Source: Methanolobus sp. (GTDB lineage: Archaea > Halobacteriota > Methanosarcinia > Methanosarcinales > Methanosarcinaceae). Taken from it: a DNA stretch of 64,000 bases. Positions 18,004 through 27,303 of this stretch are shown piece by piece. Each line of letters begins with the position of its first letter. Within the stretch, counting starts at the first letter, position 1. The notes beneath the pieces are model-generated. The model ran no database searches, had not been told where the DNA came from, and was given only the letters and a program-made list of their open reading frames with translations. The stretch is from positions 19,218 to 83,217 of the forward strand of contig JARVGJ010000010.1 of NCBI GenBank assembly GCA_029762595.1, written 5' to 3'. Both the position numbers and the translations under genes were made by a program.

Positions 18004-18247
18004 ACAGCACGAAACAAACAATACAATTCTTTTTCTTTCTGATTTTTCCTGCCTGAACTGACTTCTCTGTTAATAGCAAAAACTGGCAGGAATGCAAAAC
18101 CATGACATCGCGGCCTGGGCCACTATCTCTTGAGTAAACATCAAATCAAGTGATTTTGTTTTAAACACAAGTGAATTTTTTCACAAGTTATATATATCAC
18201 AAGATAATACGATATAATAAGGAAATAATCCAATCAGAGGAAAGAAT

Positions 18248-18427
18248 ATGGCACCATGGGAATATGATATAAGATCAGTTCGCTACGGCGAGTGGGACAG
18301 TACAAAAGAAGACCTCAACAAACTTGGAATGGATGGATGGGAACTTATCAGGTTCTCAGAAGATATCGATGAGGAAGGAATGATAAAGGCATTCTTTAAG
18401 AGACCTGTTGATTGCCTTGAAATATAA
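18248..18427 (+). CDS. DUF4177-like small protein
   Basis: A 59-residue protein: WEYDIRSVRYGEWD, then LNKLGMDGWELIRF and a final strand MIKAFFKRP. The WEY...GWEL pattern matches the DUF4177 fold, a small beta-alpha-beta unit of unknown function often found next to membrane or regulatory genes. A strong AGAGGAAAG ribosome-binding site precedes the ATG, and a TATA element (GTTATATATATC) lies about 60 bp upstream, so it is probably transcribed alone. Confidence 0.82.
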   Translation: MAPWEYDIRSVRYGEWDSTKEDLNKLGMDGWELIRFSEDIDEEGMIKAFFKRPVDCLEI

Positions 18428-18684
18428 AGGCCTTTATTTTCTCTCTCATAAACTGTAATAAACTTCAATAAACTTTACTTGTTTTATTACACTATTTTTT
18501 TCAATAGGGGCGCTCCATCCTTACGCAGTACCCTATTTGCAGAACTTACCCCATAGAATTTTGCAAAGTGAGCATATTGACCAATGTGTTTTTATATTAT
18601 AAAACGGTAAAAGGATTCTGACTATATGATTAGACATTAAAAAGCCATATCTAGAATAGCAGAAAGATCAGGTAGAAAGATATA

Positions 18685-19107
18685 ATGACGCAAACGGTTA
18701 CAAGCTTAAAAAATATGTACATCCCGCAGGGCTACAGTCCGAAGAGGATTAGGTTCTATTTCTGGGTAGGATTGCTGTCTGCAATCTTCCTGAGGTTGAT
18801 AATAATTGCAGACCACTACAATGGTAGCCTGTCAAAAGTTCTTTTCTACCTGGGGGTCCTGGGTTACCTGGCATTCTTTGCACACAGGTACCGTATAGCA
18901 ACACGTCGCGTAGGTGTTCTGAAGAACCTGCAGTTGCTGGATAAAGTAGAAAACAGGAAACCTTTGAACGAAGAGGACTATCATGGATTACAATACATCA
19001 TATGGAGCCTCTCTGTCTCAAAGGAGCGTACAAATTACCTGATGATCTTTGCTTTTTCGATAATCGCCATAACATTATCCCTGGCATTTGATATGGGCAT
19101 GATCTGA
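18685..19107 (+). CDS. Three-helix membrane protein of unknown function
   Basis: A 140-residue protein not recognised. Membrane segments are seen at about residues 23-42 (RFYFWVGLLSAIFLRLIIIA), 50-66 (VLFYLGVLGYLAFFAH) and 118-137 (MIFAFSIIAITLSLAF). A cytoplasmic basic and charged loop lies between the second and third (ATRRVGVLKNLQLLDKVENR). An AGGTAG ribosome-binding site precedes the ATG. It is followed 69 bp later by the truncated corrinoid gene on the same strand. Confidence 0.75.
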   Translation: MTQTVTSLKNMYIPQGYSPKRIRFYFWVGLLSAIFLRLIIIADHYNGSLSKVLFYLGVLGYLAFFAHRYRIATRRVGVLKNLQLLDKVENRKPLNEEDYHGLQYIIWSLSVSKERTNYLMIFAFSIIAITLSLAFDMGMI

Positions 19108-19176
19108 CCGTAAGAGAAAACAAATACGACCACAAATAAAACAGTTGAATAAACACCAAAGACAAAGGTGAAAGAT

Positions 19177-19485
19177 ATGGAACCGACAAAAGAAGAGATC
19201 ATCTTCAGAGCAAAGAATGCTGTGATGAATCTCGATGAAAGTTTAGTTGAAAGAATAGCCCTTGAGGCCATGGAAGCAGGAATCAATCCTGTGGAACTTA
19301 TTGAGAACGGATTTGTGGAAGGGATGAAAGCAATGGGCGATCTTTTTGAAGAAGAGCAGTCACAACTTGCCCAGGTATTGCAGGCATCACACATAGTGGA
19401 CTCAGGGATCGATGCGCTCAGACCGGCAATAATGTGTTCCAAAAACGATGTTTGTCTGTTCGGTAACCTTGTAGTCAGGATGTGA
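19177..19485 (+). pseudogene. Corrinoid protein remnant: helical cap only
   Basis: About 102 residues that match the N-terminal helical cap domain of methyltransferase corrinoid proteins (MtaC/MtbC/MtmC type): IIFRAKNAVMNLDESLVERIALEAMEAGINPVEL and GFVEGMKAMGDLFEEEQ..LAQVLQAS. In full-length proteins a Rossmann domain with DxHxxG, whose His ligates cobalt, follows. Here the frame stops after a short tail (CLFGNLVVRM) and no cobalamin domain is found in any nearby frame. It cannot bind corrinoid as usual. A good AAAGGTGAAAGAT ribosome-binding site remains, so it may still be expressed. Internal deletion is the simplest explanation. Confidence 0.75.
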
Positions 19486-19639
19486 CACCTATCAATACAA
19501 AGCTTATCTGATCAGAAAAACTATACCTCCTTTTTCTTCCCCCTCTTTTCATTCCGTGTAGAATCTTTTGTCCCTTTTAGTATTGAAAATTTATTTAAAT
19601 GTCCCTGTTGGGCAAAGTTATTTATTCCAACGCAGTTTT

Positions 19640-19795
19640 TTATCCCCTGACCCGAAAGCTCTGCTGATAAGCAGATATCAGGGCAGAATGATACATGCCA
19701 ACATAAGCAAGAGCCAACGAGAAAATAAACCTAAGGGATAGGACTGCCACGAGGCACACGTACTAACAAGCCCGGCAATAATGCCGGTTTCAGCT
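19640..19795 (+). ncRNA. Candidate structured leader RNA upstream of aconitase
   Basis: This stretch before acnA is unusually rich in stems. CCCTGA (19645-19650) pairs with TCAGGG (19678-19683) around an inner perfect hairpin TCTGCT-N4-AGCAGA (19660-19675). TGCC-N4-GGCA lies at 19745-19756 and CCGGCA-ATAA-TGCCGG at 19772-19787. A TATA-like TTTATTTAAATG lies near 19588 and another, TTATTTATT, near 19619. It does not match any riboswitch I recognise. It may be a regulatory 5' leader of acnA or a separate small RNA. Confidence 0.5.
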
Positions 19796-19837
19796 AGATA
19801 AATATCATTATCAAGTATACATTAAACAGGTGACATT

Positions 19838-22621
19838 ATGACATATGATGATTTTAAAGGTCCTTTCGGATCCAAACAGACCATCAATATCGCGGACAAA
19901 AAGGTAACCATATACAATTTAAAAAAACTGGATGAACTGGGGATAACTAAGATTTCCGGGTTACCTTACTCCATCAGGGTCTTGCTTGAAGCAGTATTGA
20001 GAAACGTTGATTGCAAAGTGATAACAGAGGATGACGTAAAGAACCTTGCAGGATGGAGTCCAGAAGGAGTGCCAGCCCTTGATATACCTTTTATTCCTTC
20101 AAGGGTGCTCATGCAGGACTTTACCGGAGTGCCGGCTGTGGTAGACATTGCTGCCATAAGGTCAGCCATGCAAAGGCTTGGTGGTGACCCCTCGGTGATC
20201 AATCCTGTGATACCTGCCGACCTTGTGATCGACCATTCGATCCAGGTGGATTATTATGGCACATCATATGCGTGTAACTGTAATGAGAAATATGAGTTCC
20301 ACCGCAACAAGGAGAGGTATGAATTACTCCACTGGGCCCAGAATGCCTTTGATAACCTGAAGGTAGTGCCCCCTGCAAGCGGCATTATACACCAGGTAAA
20401 CCTGGAGTACCTGGCATCGGTGGTCCACCTTAAAGAGAAAGATGGCGAACTGGTGGCTTATCCGGACACTCTTGTTGGTACAGACTCACATACAACTATG
20501 ATAAACGGTCTTGGAGTCCTTGGCTGGGGCGTTGGTGGCATCGAGGCAGAAGCCGTTATGCTCGGTCAGCCTTACTACATGCCAATCCCGGAAGTTGTAG
20601 GCTTCAGGCTTACAGGGGAACTTAAAGAAGGTGTCACATCCACAGACCTTGTACTTACTGTTGTTGAAATGCTCAGGAAACATGGTGTTGTAGGCAAGTT
20701 CGTAGAGTTTTACGGGCCGGGTTACAAAGCTCTTGAACTTACCGAAAGGGCCGTTCTGGCCAATATGGCTCCTGAATATGGGGCTACAATGGGATTCTGC
20801 CCGGTGGATGAGGTCACTCTTGAATATATGATGATGACTGGAAGGAGCCAGGAGCATGTTGACCTTGTAAGACAATATTGCAAAGAACAGGACCTTTTCC
20901 TTGATGATTCAAGCCCCGAACCGGAATTCACCTCAACACTGGAGCTTGATATCAGTATAGTAGAACCTTGTCTTGCAGGACCAAAAAGACCACAGGACCG
21001 CATCTCTGTGCAGGATATGTCCAAAGCCTTCCATCAGACGATGAAAGATGTATTCTCGGCAAAGATTGGAAAAGAAGTAAACGGGTCTGATCCTGATTAT
21101 AGCCGCTGGCTGGGCGAAGGCGGTTATAGTGTGGCAAAGGTAACGCATCCACATCACACAGGTATTACAAAGATCAAGTGTGCAGATGATGCAATTGCAT
21201 TGACCCATGGATCTGTGGTCATTGCATCGATCACATCATGCACCAACACATCCAGTCCAGCACTTATGATAGGCGCAGGACTGCTTGCAAAGAAAGCTGT
21301 GGAAAGAGGACTGAAGGTTAAACCATTTGTCAAGACAAGTCTTGCCCCGGGTTCACGTGTTGTGACAGATTATCTTAAAGCTGCCGGCCTTATGCCATAT
21401 CTTGATGCACTTGGCTTCCACCTTGTAGGATATGGATGCCTTACATGCATAGGTAACAGCGGTCCTCTGAGAGAAGCTGTTTCAAGTGAGATACAGAACA
21501 AGGACCTTACAGTTGCTGCAGTCCTCAGTGGGAACAGGAACTTTGAAGGCAGGATCAACTCACAGGTAAAAGCCAACTATCTGGCCTCACCAATGCTTGT
21601 AGTTGCATATGCCCTGGCCGGTACAGTAGATATCGACCTTATGAAAGAGCCTGTTGCCTGTGATCCAAACGGTCAGCCTGTCTACCTTAAAGATATCTGG
21701 CCCGGAACAGAAGAACTTAACAGGTACATCAATGACTCGGTCACCCCTGAAATGTTCAGGGAAGAATATTCAAATGTCTATCAGGGCACAGAACTCTGGA
21801 GAGGCCTGGATGCACCCGAAGGGACGCTTTACGAATGGGATAACCATTCCACATACATACAGGAACCACCTTTCTTCAAGGATTTCCCTCTTGAACTCAA
21901 AAAGCAGGGAGATATCACAGGAGCACGGGCCCTTGTAGTGCTTGGTGACAGTATCACCACTGACCACATATCCCCTGCAGGCTCAATCCCATCGGACTAT
22001 CCTGCTGGCCAATATCTGCTCTCAAAAGGTGTTGATGAGAAGAATTTCAATTCATATGGCTCCAGGCGTGGAAATCATGAAGTTATGATGAGAGGTACTT
22101 TTGGGAACGTGCGTCTTAAGAACAAGCTTGTCGCAAGCAAAGAAGGTTCATGGACCATTCACCAACCTGATTCCCAGGAGATGCCTATATATGATGCTGC
22201 AATGCGATATATAGAAGAAGGTACACCGCTTGTGATTATTGCCGGAAAGGAATACGGAACCGGAAGCTCACGAGACTGGGCTGCAAAGGGGACCCAGCTT
22301 TTGGGCATTAGAGCAGTTATCGCCGAATCTTTTGAGAGGATACACCGCAGCAACCTTGTAGGCATGGGTGTTCTGCCACTGCAGTTCATAGAAGGTGAAT
22401 CTGCACAAAGCCTGGAACTTTCAGGAAACGAGATATTCGACATAAAAGGTACTGATAAACTAAGGCCTTTCGGGGAACTAACAGTTGTAGCAAGATCAGA
22501 GAATGGGGAAGAAAAGACCTTTAACGTCCTTGTGCGCCTTAACTCTGACATCGAGATCGAGTATTACATGAATGGGGGGATCCTCCATAAATTCCTGAGG
22601 GATAAAATAAAGGGAGAATGA
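19838..22621 (+). CDS. acnA: Aconitate hydratase (AcnA type)
   Basis: Interconverts citrate and isocitrate. 927 residues, normal for the AcnA/IRP1 type. The [4Fe-4S] ligands are the Cys in SITSCTNTS and the two in YGCLTCIGNSG. Other family segments are GTDSHTTMINGLG, the swivelling-domain TDHISPAG, the arginine segment FNSYGSRRGNHEVM and YGTGSSRDWAAKG. The start follows AGGTGACATT. The gene lies just before citrate synthase. In methanogens this pair feeds isocitrate dehydrogenase to make 2-oxoglutarate for glutamate, not a full cycle. The structured leader upstream may control expression. Confidence 0.97.
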   Translation: MTYDDFKGPFGSKQTINIADKKVTIYNLKKLDELGITKISGLPYSIRVLLEAVLRNVDCKVITEDDVKNLAGWSPEGVPALDIPFIPSRVLMQDFTGVPAVVDIAAIRSAMQRLGGDPSVINPVIPADLVIDHSIQVDYYGTSYACNCNEKYEFHRNKERYELLHWAQNAFDNLKVVPPASGIIHQVNLEYLASVVHLKEKDGELVAYPDTLVGTDSHTTMINGLGVLGWGVGGIEAEAVMLGQPYYMPIPEVVGFRLTGELKEGVTSTDLVLTVVEMLRKHGVVGKFVEFYGPGYKALELTERAVLANMAPEYGATMGFCPVDEVTLEYMMMTGRSQEHVDLVRQYCKEQDLFLDDSSPEPEFTSTLELDISIVEPCLAGPKRPQDRISVQDMSKAFHQTMKDVFSAKIGKEVNGSDPDYSRWLGEGGYSVAKVTHPHHTGITKIKCADDAIALTHGSVVIASITSCTNTSSPALMIGAGLLAKKAVERGLKVKPFVKTSLAPGSRVVTDYLKAAGLMPYLDALGFHLVGYGCLTCIGNSGPLREAVSSEIQNKDLTVAAVLSGNRNFEGRINSQVKANYLASPMLVVAYALAGTVDIDLMKEPVACDPNGQPVYLKDIWPGTEELNRYINDSVTPEMFREEYSNVYQGTELWRGLDAPEGTLYEWDNHSTYIQEPPFFKDFPLELKKQGDITGARALVVLGDSITTDHISPAGSIPSDYPAGQYLLSKGVDEKNFNSYGSRRGNHEVMMRGTFGNVRLKNKLVASKEGSWTIHQPDSQEMPIYDAAMRYIEEGTPLVIIAGKEYGTGSSRDWAAKGTQLLGIRAVIAESFERIHRSNLVGMGVLPLQFIEGESAQSLELSGNEIFDIKGTDKLRPFGELTVVARSENGEEKTFNVLVRLNSDIEIEYYMNGGILHKFLRDKIKGE

Positions 22622-22825
22622 CCATTACATTCTTCTTTTTACCCCCAGTATCAAGCATTTTATGAGTCGATTATATTATACTATATTATAACATATTATA
22701 ATATATTAGAATATAATACCAGTGTTATGCTAATAATTTTGTAGCAAATTTTATATATGGATAGTCAAAACTAATTATTGGGCATATTTTATCAAAACGT
22801 GTACTTTATCCGTCGGGGATTTTTA

Positions 22826-23923
22826 ATGGAAGAAATGAAGAAAGGCCTTGAAGGCGTGGTAGCCTTGGATACCAGAATATCATTCATAGATGGTATCCAG
22901 GGGGTTTTAAAATACAGGGGGATCAGAATAGAGGATCTTGTAGATTTTCCCTATGATGTTATTTCATATCTCCTGATAAATGCAAATATCCCCGATGAGA
23001 CAGAGTTATCTGAATATTCCAACCGACTTAAGGAAGACCGGTTTATTGATGGTAAACTGGTGGAAGTACTCAAGGGATTTGACTTTGGAACTGATGCCCT
23101 TGACGGATTAAGGACCGCTGTTTCCTGTACGGCCCATTTTGATGAGGAGAACAATCACCACTCACCGGATGCGAACAGGAACAAAACTGTCCGGCTTGTT
23201 GCTAAATTCCCGACCATTGTTGCCGCCCTGCATCGCAGCAGCATCGGAGAGGAACCTATTGAGCCCAGTAAAGAACTATCCCATGGAGCAAACTTCCTCT
23301 ACATGCTGACAGGTAGACCCCCTACAGAACTTGAAGCCGAAGCAATGGAAAAAGATCTGATACTGAGTGCGGAACATGAGCTGAACCCCTCAACATTCTC
23401 ATTGAGGATTGCAGCATCGACACTTTCTGATATGTATTCTGCAGTCATATGCGGCCTGTGTACTCTCAAGGGACCTTTACACGGAGGTGCCAGAAAAGGG
23501 GTTATGGACATGCTGGATGAGGTCGGCAGCAGGGAATATGCCAGAGACTACGTTTTACAAAAACTGGAGCGAAAAGAGAAAGTAATGGGATTTGGCCATC
23601 GCGTCTACAAAACCTATGACCCCCGGGCAAGGATATACAGGGATGTTGCCAGAAGGCTGGCCATAGAGAGAGGCGATACTGGCTGGTATGAGATGGCAGA
23701 GGAGATCGAGCATATACTTTATCATGAATTCATCGAAATCAGAGGGAAACCAATCTATCCGAATGTTGATTTTTATTCTGCTGTGGTGTACAAGTATCTT
23801 GACATACCTTCCGAGCTTGCAACTTCCATATTTGCCATGGGAAGGGTTTCAGGATGGATAGCCCACTGCATGGAGCAATATTGCGACAATAAGGTTATAA
23901 GGCCAAGGGCACATTCCGTTTAA
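22826..23923 (+). CDS. gltA: Citrate synthase
   Basis: Condenses oxaloacetate and acetyl-CoA to citrate. 365 residues, the short archaeal/Gram-positive type. Catalytic elements: LSHGANFLYM, the substrate His in KGPLHGGA, MGFGHRVYKTYDPRA, and the catalytic Asp in YPNVDFYSAVV. The methionine at 22826 is preceded by GGGGAT; an upstream in-frame ATG at 22778 has no such site. A TATA element (TTTTATATATGG) lies near 22749, so the gene probably has its own promoter in addition to possible read-through from acnA. Its last 29 bases overlap the end of the convergent SRPBCC gene. Confidence 0.96.
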   Translation: MEEMKKGLEGVVALDTRISFIDGIQGVLKYRGIRIEDLVDFPYDVISYLLINANIPDETELSEYSNRLKEDRFIDGKLVEVLKGFDFGTDALDGLRTAVSCTAHFDEENNHHSPDANRNKTVRLVAKFPTIVAALHRSSIGEEPIEPSKELSHGANFLYMLTGRPPTELEAEAMEKDLILSAEHELNPSTFSLRIAASTLSDMYSAVICGLCTLKGPLHGGARKGVMDMLDEVGSREYARDYVLQKLERKEKVMGFGHRVYKTYDPRARIYRDVARRLAIERGDTGWYEMAEEIEHILYHEFIEIRGKPIYPNVDFYSAVVYKYLDIPSELATSIFAMGRVSGWIAHCMEQYCDNKVIRPRAHSV

Positions 23924-24368
23924 GCTCGAAACCTTTTCTTTTTTCACATGCACCTTTAAGTTCCCGGTTCATATTCCGGAATCCTTCTTTTGTCCTGTCA
24001 CCGATAAGATGCAATATGAGTGGAGCAAGGACACCCCTGAACCTTTCACACTGAATAAGTCTTGTCCTTCCGTTCTCAAGTTCTTCAAGCCTGAATGCAT
24101 GCTCACCGTCAAATATCCCTTTGACCCACAAATTGCCCATCCATCTTATCTCATGCAAAGGCTCCACCCTTGTGATCACAGGATCAAGGTCAATACCTTT
24201 CATTCCTGGAACTTGCATGTGGACATCAAGTCTTGATCCTTTTTCGACCGTTCCTTTTATAGTAGTGATGAATGAATTCCACGTACCATATTCTTCAAAA
24301 TCTGTCAGGAGGTCCCAGACCTCTTGTATAGGGGCTTCGATTATTATATCCGTACAAATCTTATGCAT
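23895..24368 (-). CDS. SRPBCC (START-like) domain protein
   Basis: A 157-residue single-domain protein of the polyketide cyclase/START-like superfamily: the N-terminal strand IIIEAPIQEVWDLLTDFEEYGTWNSF, the central DVHMQVPG, EIRWMGNL and the C-terminal amphipathic helix region. These proteins bind a hydrophobic ligand in a deep cavity; the ligand is unknown. The 3' end overlaps the citrate synthase 3' end by 29 bp. A GGAGGT lies rather far (11 bases) from the ATG. Confidence 0.87.
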   Translation of the reverse strand: MHKICTDIIIEAPIQEVWDLLTDFEEYGTWNSFITTIKGTVEKGSRLDVHMQVPGMKGIDLDPVITRVEPLHEIRWMGNLWVKGIFDGEHAFRLEELENGRTRLIQCERFRGVLAPLILHLIGDRTKEGFRNMNRELKGACEKRKGFELKRNVPLAL

Positions 24369-24743
24369 TGTGAGGTAAACCTCCGGTAAAAAAGAAGCTA
24401 TGATATAAAAATGATATATCGTTCACACTAATCCCGCTTTTTACATTCTCTTTTATGGCTCTGATAAAATATATATTTTTAGATGATATAAAGGTTGGGA
24501 ACATAAGGAAAAATATCACCTGCAGATAAAGAGAGAATAATAGTGTGGTTGATCGTTAACATAAATATCGTTGTATTTCTGCTTAAGGTCTGCATGGGTT
24601 AAAAGTTTTACCCTTTTGTACGATTCCTGCACAATCCTCATGTGGGAGCAATAACATTCTTATGAACATTTTTATAGCGACAGGTCCTATTATTGATTGA
24701 ATTACTATCAATATATGTAGGACAAAAACAGGATGTAACCATC
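24369..24743. other. Intergenic region, 375 bp
   Basis: AT-rich, divergent promoter region. TATA-like ATATATATTTTTAG lies near 24466-24480. No gene, repeat or stable hairpin was seen. Confidence 0.6.
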
Positions 24744-24950
24744 ATGGGAAATAACAGGACATACGGGATACCGGCATTGCTTTCTTTTTTCATACCGGGA
24801 CTGGGACAGATAATCAAAGGCGATATATTCAAGGCTATCGGCATATGGGTAGTCCTGGGTATCAGCTGGTTATTGCAAATCATCCTCATAGGCTACCTGC
24901 TGGGTTTCATTGTGTGGATATGGCAGATATACGATGCTTACAATAACTAA
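24744..24950 (+). CDS. Small TM2-like membrane protein
   Basis: A 68-residue protein. An N-terminal PALLSFFIPGLGQIIKGD hairpin is followed by two membrane helices (AIGIWVVLGISWLLQIILIG and GFIVWIWQIYDAYN). The PGLGQ-x(n)-G motif with the closing W-x-I-YDAY matches the TM2/DUF5683-like family of small membrane proteins of unknown role. The ATG at 24744 follows AGGATG; an upstream in-frame TTG at 24693 is less likely. Confidence 0.8.
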   Translation: MGNNRTYGIPALLSFFIPGLGQIIKGDIFKAIGIWVVLGISWLLQIILIGYLLGFIVWIWQIYDAYNN

Positions 24951-25047
24951 ACGGTAAGAGGGGTAATCCTCTCATCTTTCTATGTCAGATCCGGTTCCCA
25001 CATAACCGGGCAGACCAAAAAATACACAGGTAAAAGGGTTTTAGGAC

Positions 25048-25455
25048 TTAGAATATCTCCTTTATTCCTGTTACACTGGCACCTCTGGCACTCTGGACAG
25101 TTACCTCAAAGTCCTTGAACTTAGGAACGCCAGTACCTCCTGTATCTTCAGGTACAAGGACATTTGACCAGGGACTGTTCACCATATAGGCAATACCTGG
25201 GTGAGCCTGTTCATATCCGGACTTCTGTGCCTGGACCACAACTTTTCCGGAGCCATTCCTCAAAATCACAGTTTCTCCCTCTTTGATGGAAAGCTTTGAA
25301 ATGTCCTTCAGGTCAAGCCTTATGACTGCAGAGAGTGTTTCATAATCCTCTCCAAAGCGCGAGGATTCCTGGGCTGTGTTCTGGAACACGTCCCTGTAAG
25401 TGACCACCTTCAGTTTTATTTCCGGTGCAGCAAGGAATTGTCCAAATCCCATCAT
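25048..25455 (-). CDS. fwdD: Formylmethanofuran dehydrogenase subunit D
   Basis: A 135-residue molybdopterin-dinucleotide binding domain, the D subunit that completes the pterin site of FwdB. Visible segments: RDVFQNTAQESSRFGEDY, AVIRLDLKDISKLSIKEGETVILR, and the pterin-contact HPGIAYMVNSPWSN. It works in the first step of CO2 reduction, or the last oxidation step in methylotrophic growth. Its ATG overlaps the fwdB stop (ATGA). The fwdA and fwdC genes are absent here, so BD would have to pair with subunits encoded elsewhere. Confidence 0.93.
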   Translation of the reverse strand: MMGFGQFLAAPEIKLKVVTYRDVFQNTAQESSRFGEDYETLSAVIRLDLKDISKLSIKEGETVILRNGSGKVVVQAQKSGYEQAHPGIAYMVNSPWSNVLVPEDTGGTGVPKFKDFEVTVQSARGASVTGIKEIF

Positions 25456-26702
25456 ATCGCCTCCGTGATCCTTTTAAGTATCTCCTGGTCAGATAGTCTG
25501 TCACTATCAAATATCTTTTTTAATTCTACCTCCACACCGTCCATACGAATGGCAGTGCCTCCGGATTCAACTCCACCCAGTGCGCAGGGTATTGTCACAG
25601 CTGACCTGCTGGTTGTAAGGTTATTGCAGGGGTCGATGGTTATGAGTGGAATGTCTGCAAGATGGCGGGCAATCGACAGAGGCAGGCTTGAGAGCGGATC
25701 AGAGCCAATGATAAGTGCGGCATCGATATTTTTGTTCCTGAGAACTTCGACCACCGAGTTTTCGGGGCCATGTGCAAGCTCTTTGGAGTCGCCATCAAAC
25801 TTCAGGCGGTTGATATATCCTGTTTCTGCAAAGAGGTTATGGTTAAAACCCCTCATATTGTACTGACCCACCATGGGGATCAGATGAAAGTCTGAAAACT
25901 CGTTGAGCTTGTCCATCAGCGCGAAAAGAGGGTCAAGTTCTTCAAGCGAATAGACAAGTCCAAGGCCTACAAAGATAGCACCGAACTTTGCTTTTTTCAT
26001 TATGTTGCTAAGTCCCAGTATCCTTTTGCTGTCAAGATCAAAGGATGTCTTTGGCACTTTCCCGGAAAGGGCATTGGTAAGAGCTGCCATAAACTCTGCA
26101 TCCCCGCCAGCCGGTAACTGATAGAAGCGTTCATCTTTACATATAATGGCAGTTTCGGACTTCCTTATATCGATCGTTATGGCTTTCCTGTCCTCTTCCC
26201 ATCCCCTCTGGCGCTCCTTACCCCGGGGGAAATAGGAATACCTGGAAAGATGACGCGGATGTGAATTTGAAGGATCAGCTCCCCAGAAGACAATAACATC
26301 GGCCTTGTGACGCACATCATCAAGAGTGCATGTCCTGAGTCTTTCCTGCAGTATAGCCTCAACTATCGGCCCCTGGCAGAATGAGGAGGTGTCGTCAATG
26401 TATGCACCTGTCTTCCTTGCAAGACCAATGGATATTTTCTGTGCCTCTGAGCTTGAATTCCCATGCCCGAATATCAGAGGGTTCTTTGCATCCCTGAGTA
26501 TCGAAGCAGCCTTTGCAATAGCAGTATCCATGTCTGCTCCCTCAGCATCCACAGTACATTCAAGAGGCTCACTGCATCCTTTCATGCGCGCCACACCTTT
26601 GCGGCATGCAGCATGCACCACGGTCACCTTATCGCCTTCAGTTTCAACCTCTATATCGTCACAGAGAAGTGCACAACCTGTACACACATAATATTCACTC
26701 AA
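25452..26702 (-). CDS. fwdB: Formylmethanofuran dehydrogenase subunit B
   Basis: A 416-residue catalytic subunit that binds Mo/W-bis-pterin and one [4Fe-4S] cluster. The cluster cysteines are C7, C10, C14 (CTGCALLC) and a later one near residue 43. The metal ligand is Cys109 in SSFCQGP, so this is the cysteine form rather than the selenocysteine form. Other features are FWGADPSNSHPRHLSRYS and GQYNMRGFN. The start is TTG, supported by GGTGAT just upstream. The neighbours are an Fe-S protein upstream and fwdD downstream. Whether Mo or W is used cannot be told. Confidence 0.95.
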   Translation of the reverse strand: MSEYYVCTGCALLCDDIEVETEGDKVTVVHAACRKGVARMKGCSEPLECTVDAEGADMDTAIAKAASILRDAKNPLIFGHGNSSSEAQKISIGLARKTGAYIDDTSSFCQGPIVEAILQERLRTCTLDDVRHKADVIVFWGADPSNSHPRHLSRYSYFPRGKERQRGWEEDRKAITIDIRKSETAIICKDERFYQLPAGGDAEFMAALTNALSGKVPKTSFDLDSKRILGLSNIMKKAKFGAIFVGLGLVYSLEELDPLFALMDKLNEFSDFHLIPMVGQYNMRGFNHNLFAETGYINRLKFDGDSKELAHGPENSVVEVLRNKNIDAALIIGSDPLSSLPLSIARHLADIPLITIDPCNNLTTSRSAVTIPCALGGVESGGTAIRMDGVEVELKKIFDSDRLSDQEILKRITEAI

Positions 26703-26752
26703 ATGATCACCACATTATTGGATTAAACAATATTTAATAAGGAACATAGCAA

Positions 26753-27214
26753 TCAAACGAACTCAATTGCCTTTGTCGGACATGTATCTATGCAGGCAAC
26801 ACAAAGGATCCTGTTCTCACCGAAGCGCCGGCACTCTTGCACATTCCTGGCCTTGACAACACCATCCTCTACCTTAAAGATCACTTTATCAGAAGTTGGT
26901 GCCTTTCCGCTGCCCGCACCAAGCGGGTCGTTGGCTACATTGACAGGACACGCAACAACACAATTACCACAGCCTATACACTTTTCATCATGAACTATAA
27001 GGCCTGTATCAGTAACACCATCCACGGGTGTTATCATTGAGGAGAGCTTCTCATAGCCTGACTTATATTTTGCCTCATTGACAAGAGGCGGGCAATCATC
27101 AACCGTTACCTTGCGTGCCAGCAGGTCAACGGCAAACGCCATACACGTACTTTTGCCACATTCCTTACAATTGGTTTTTGGGAGCAACTGGTATATTTCC
27201 ATTACACTGGCCAT
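26753..27214 (-). CDS. Fwd-associated Fe-S protein (CdhE-like cluster plus ferredoxin)
   Basis: A 153-residue protein. The N-terminal part has KTNCKECGKSTCMAFAVDL and DCPPL, the Fe-S domain also found in corrinoid Fe-S protein CdhE. The second part has CIGCGNCVVACPVNV and a later CVACIDTCPTKAIEF with an extra upstream Cys, giving two ferredoxin clusters. It would pass electrons to or from FwdBD in the cytoplasm. The ATG at 27214 has GGTGAT upstream; an in-frame GTG at 27223 is part of that site. It is 50 bp from fwdB and most likely co-transcribed. FwdG-like is a possible label, but the CdhE-type domain is not in classical FwdG. Confidence 0.85.
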   Translation of the reverse strand: MASVMEIYQLLPKTNCKECGKSTCMAFAVDLLARKVTVDDCPPLVNEAKYKSGYEKLSSMITPVDGVTDTGLIVHDEKCIGCGNCVVACPVNVANDPLGAGSGKAPTSDKVIFKVEDGVVKARNVQECRRFGENRILCVACIDTCPTKAIEFV

Positions 27215-27303
27215 TATTATCACCTATCCGGATGCAAGCCATCGATGAATTCATAAATCTAATGAACGTTTTTCTGTTCTTCCTGAACTTCCTGCAGACC
27301 AAA

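Noticed and set aside
22660..22720. AT-rich TATTATA repeats between acnA and citrate synthase, as a possible origin or attachment site
   Set aside because: Short, irregular and typical of AT-rich archaeal spacers; no flanking replication gene or integrase.
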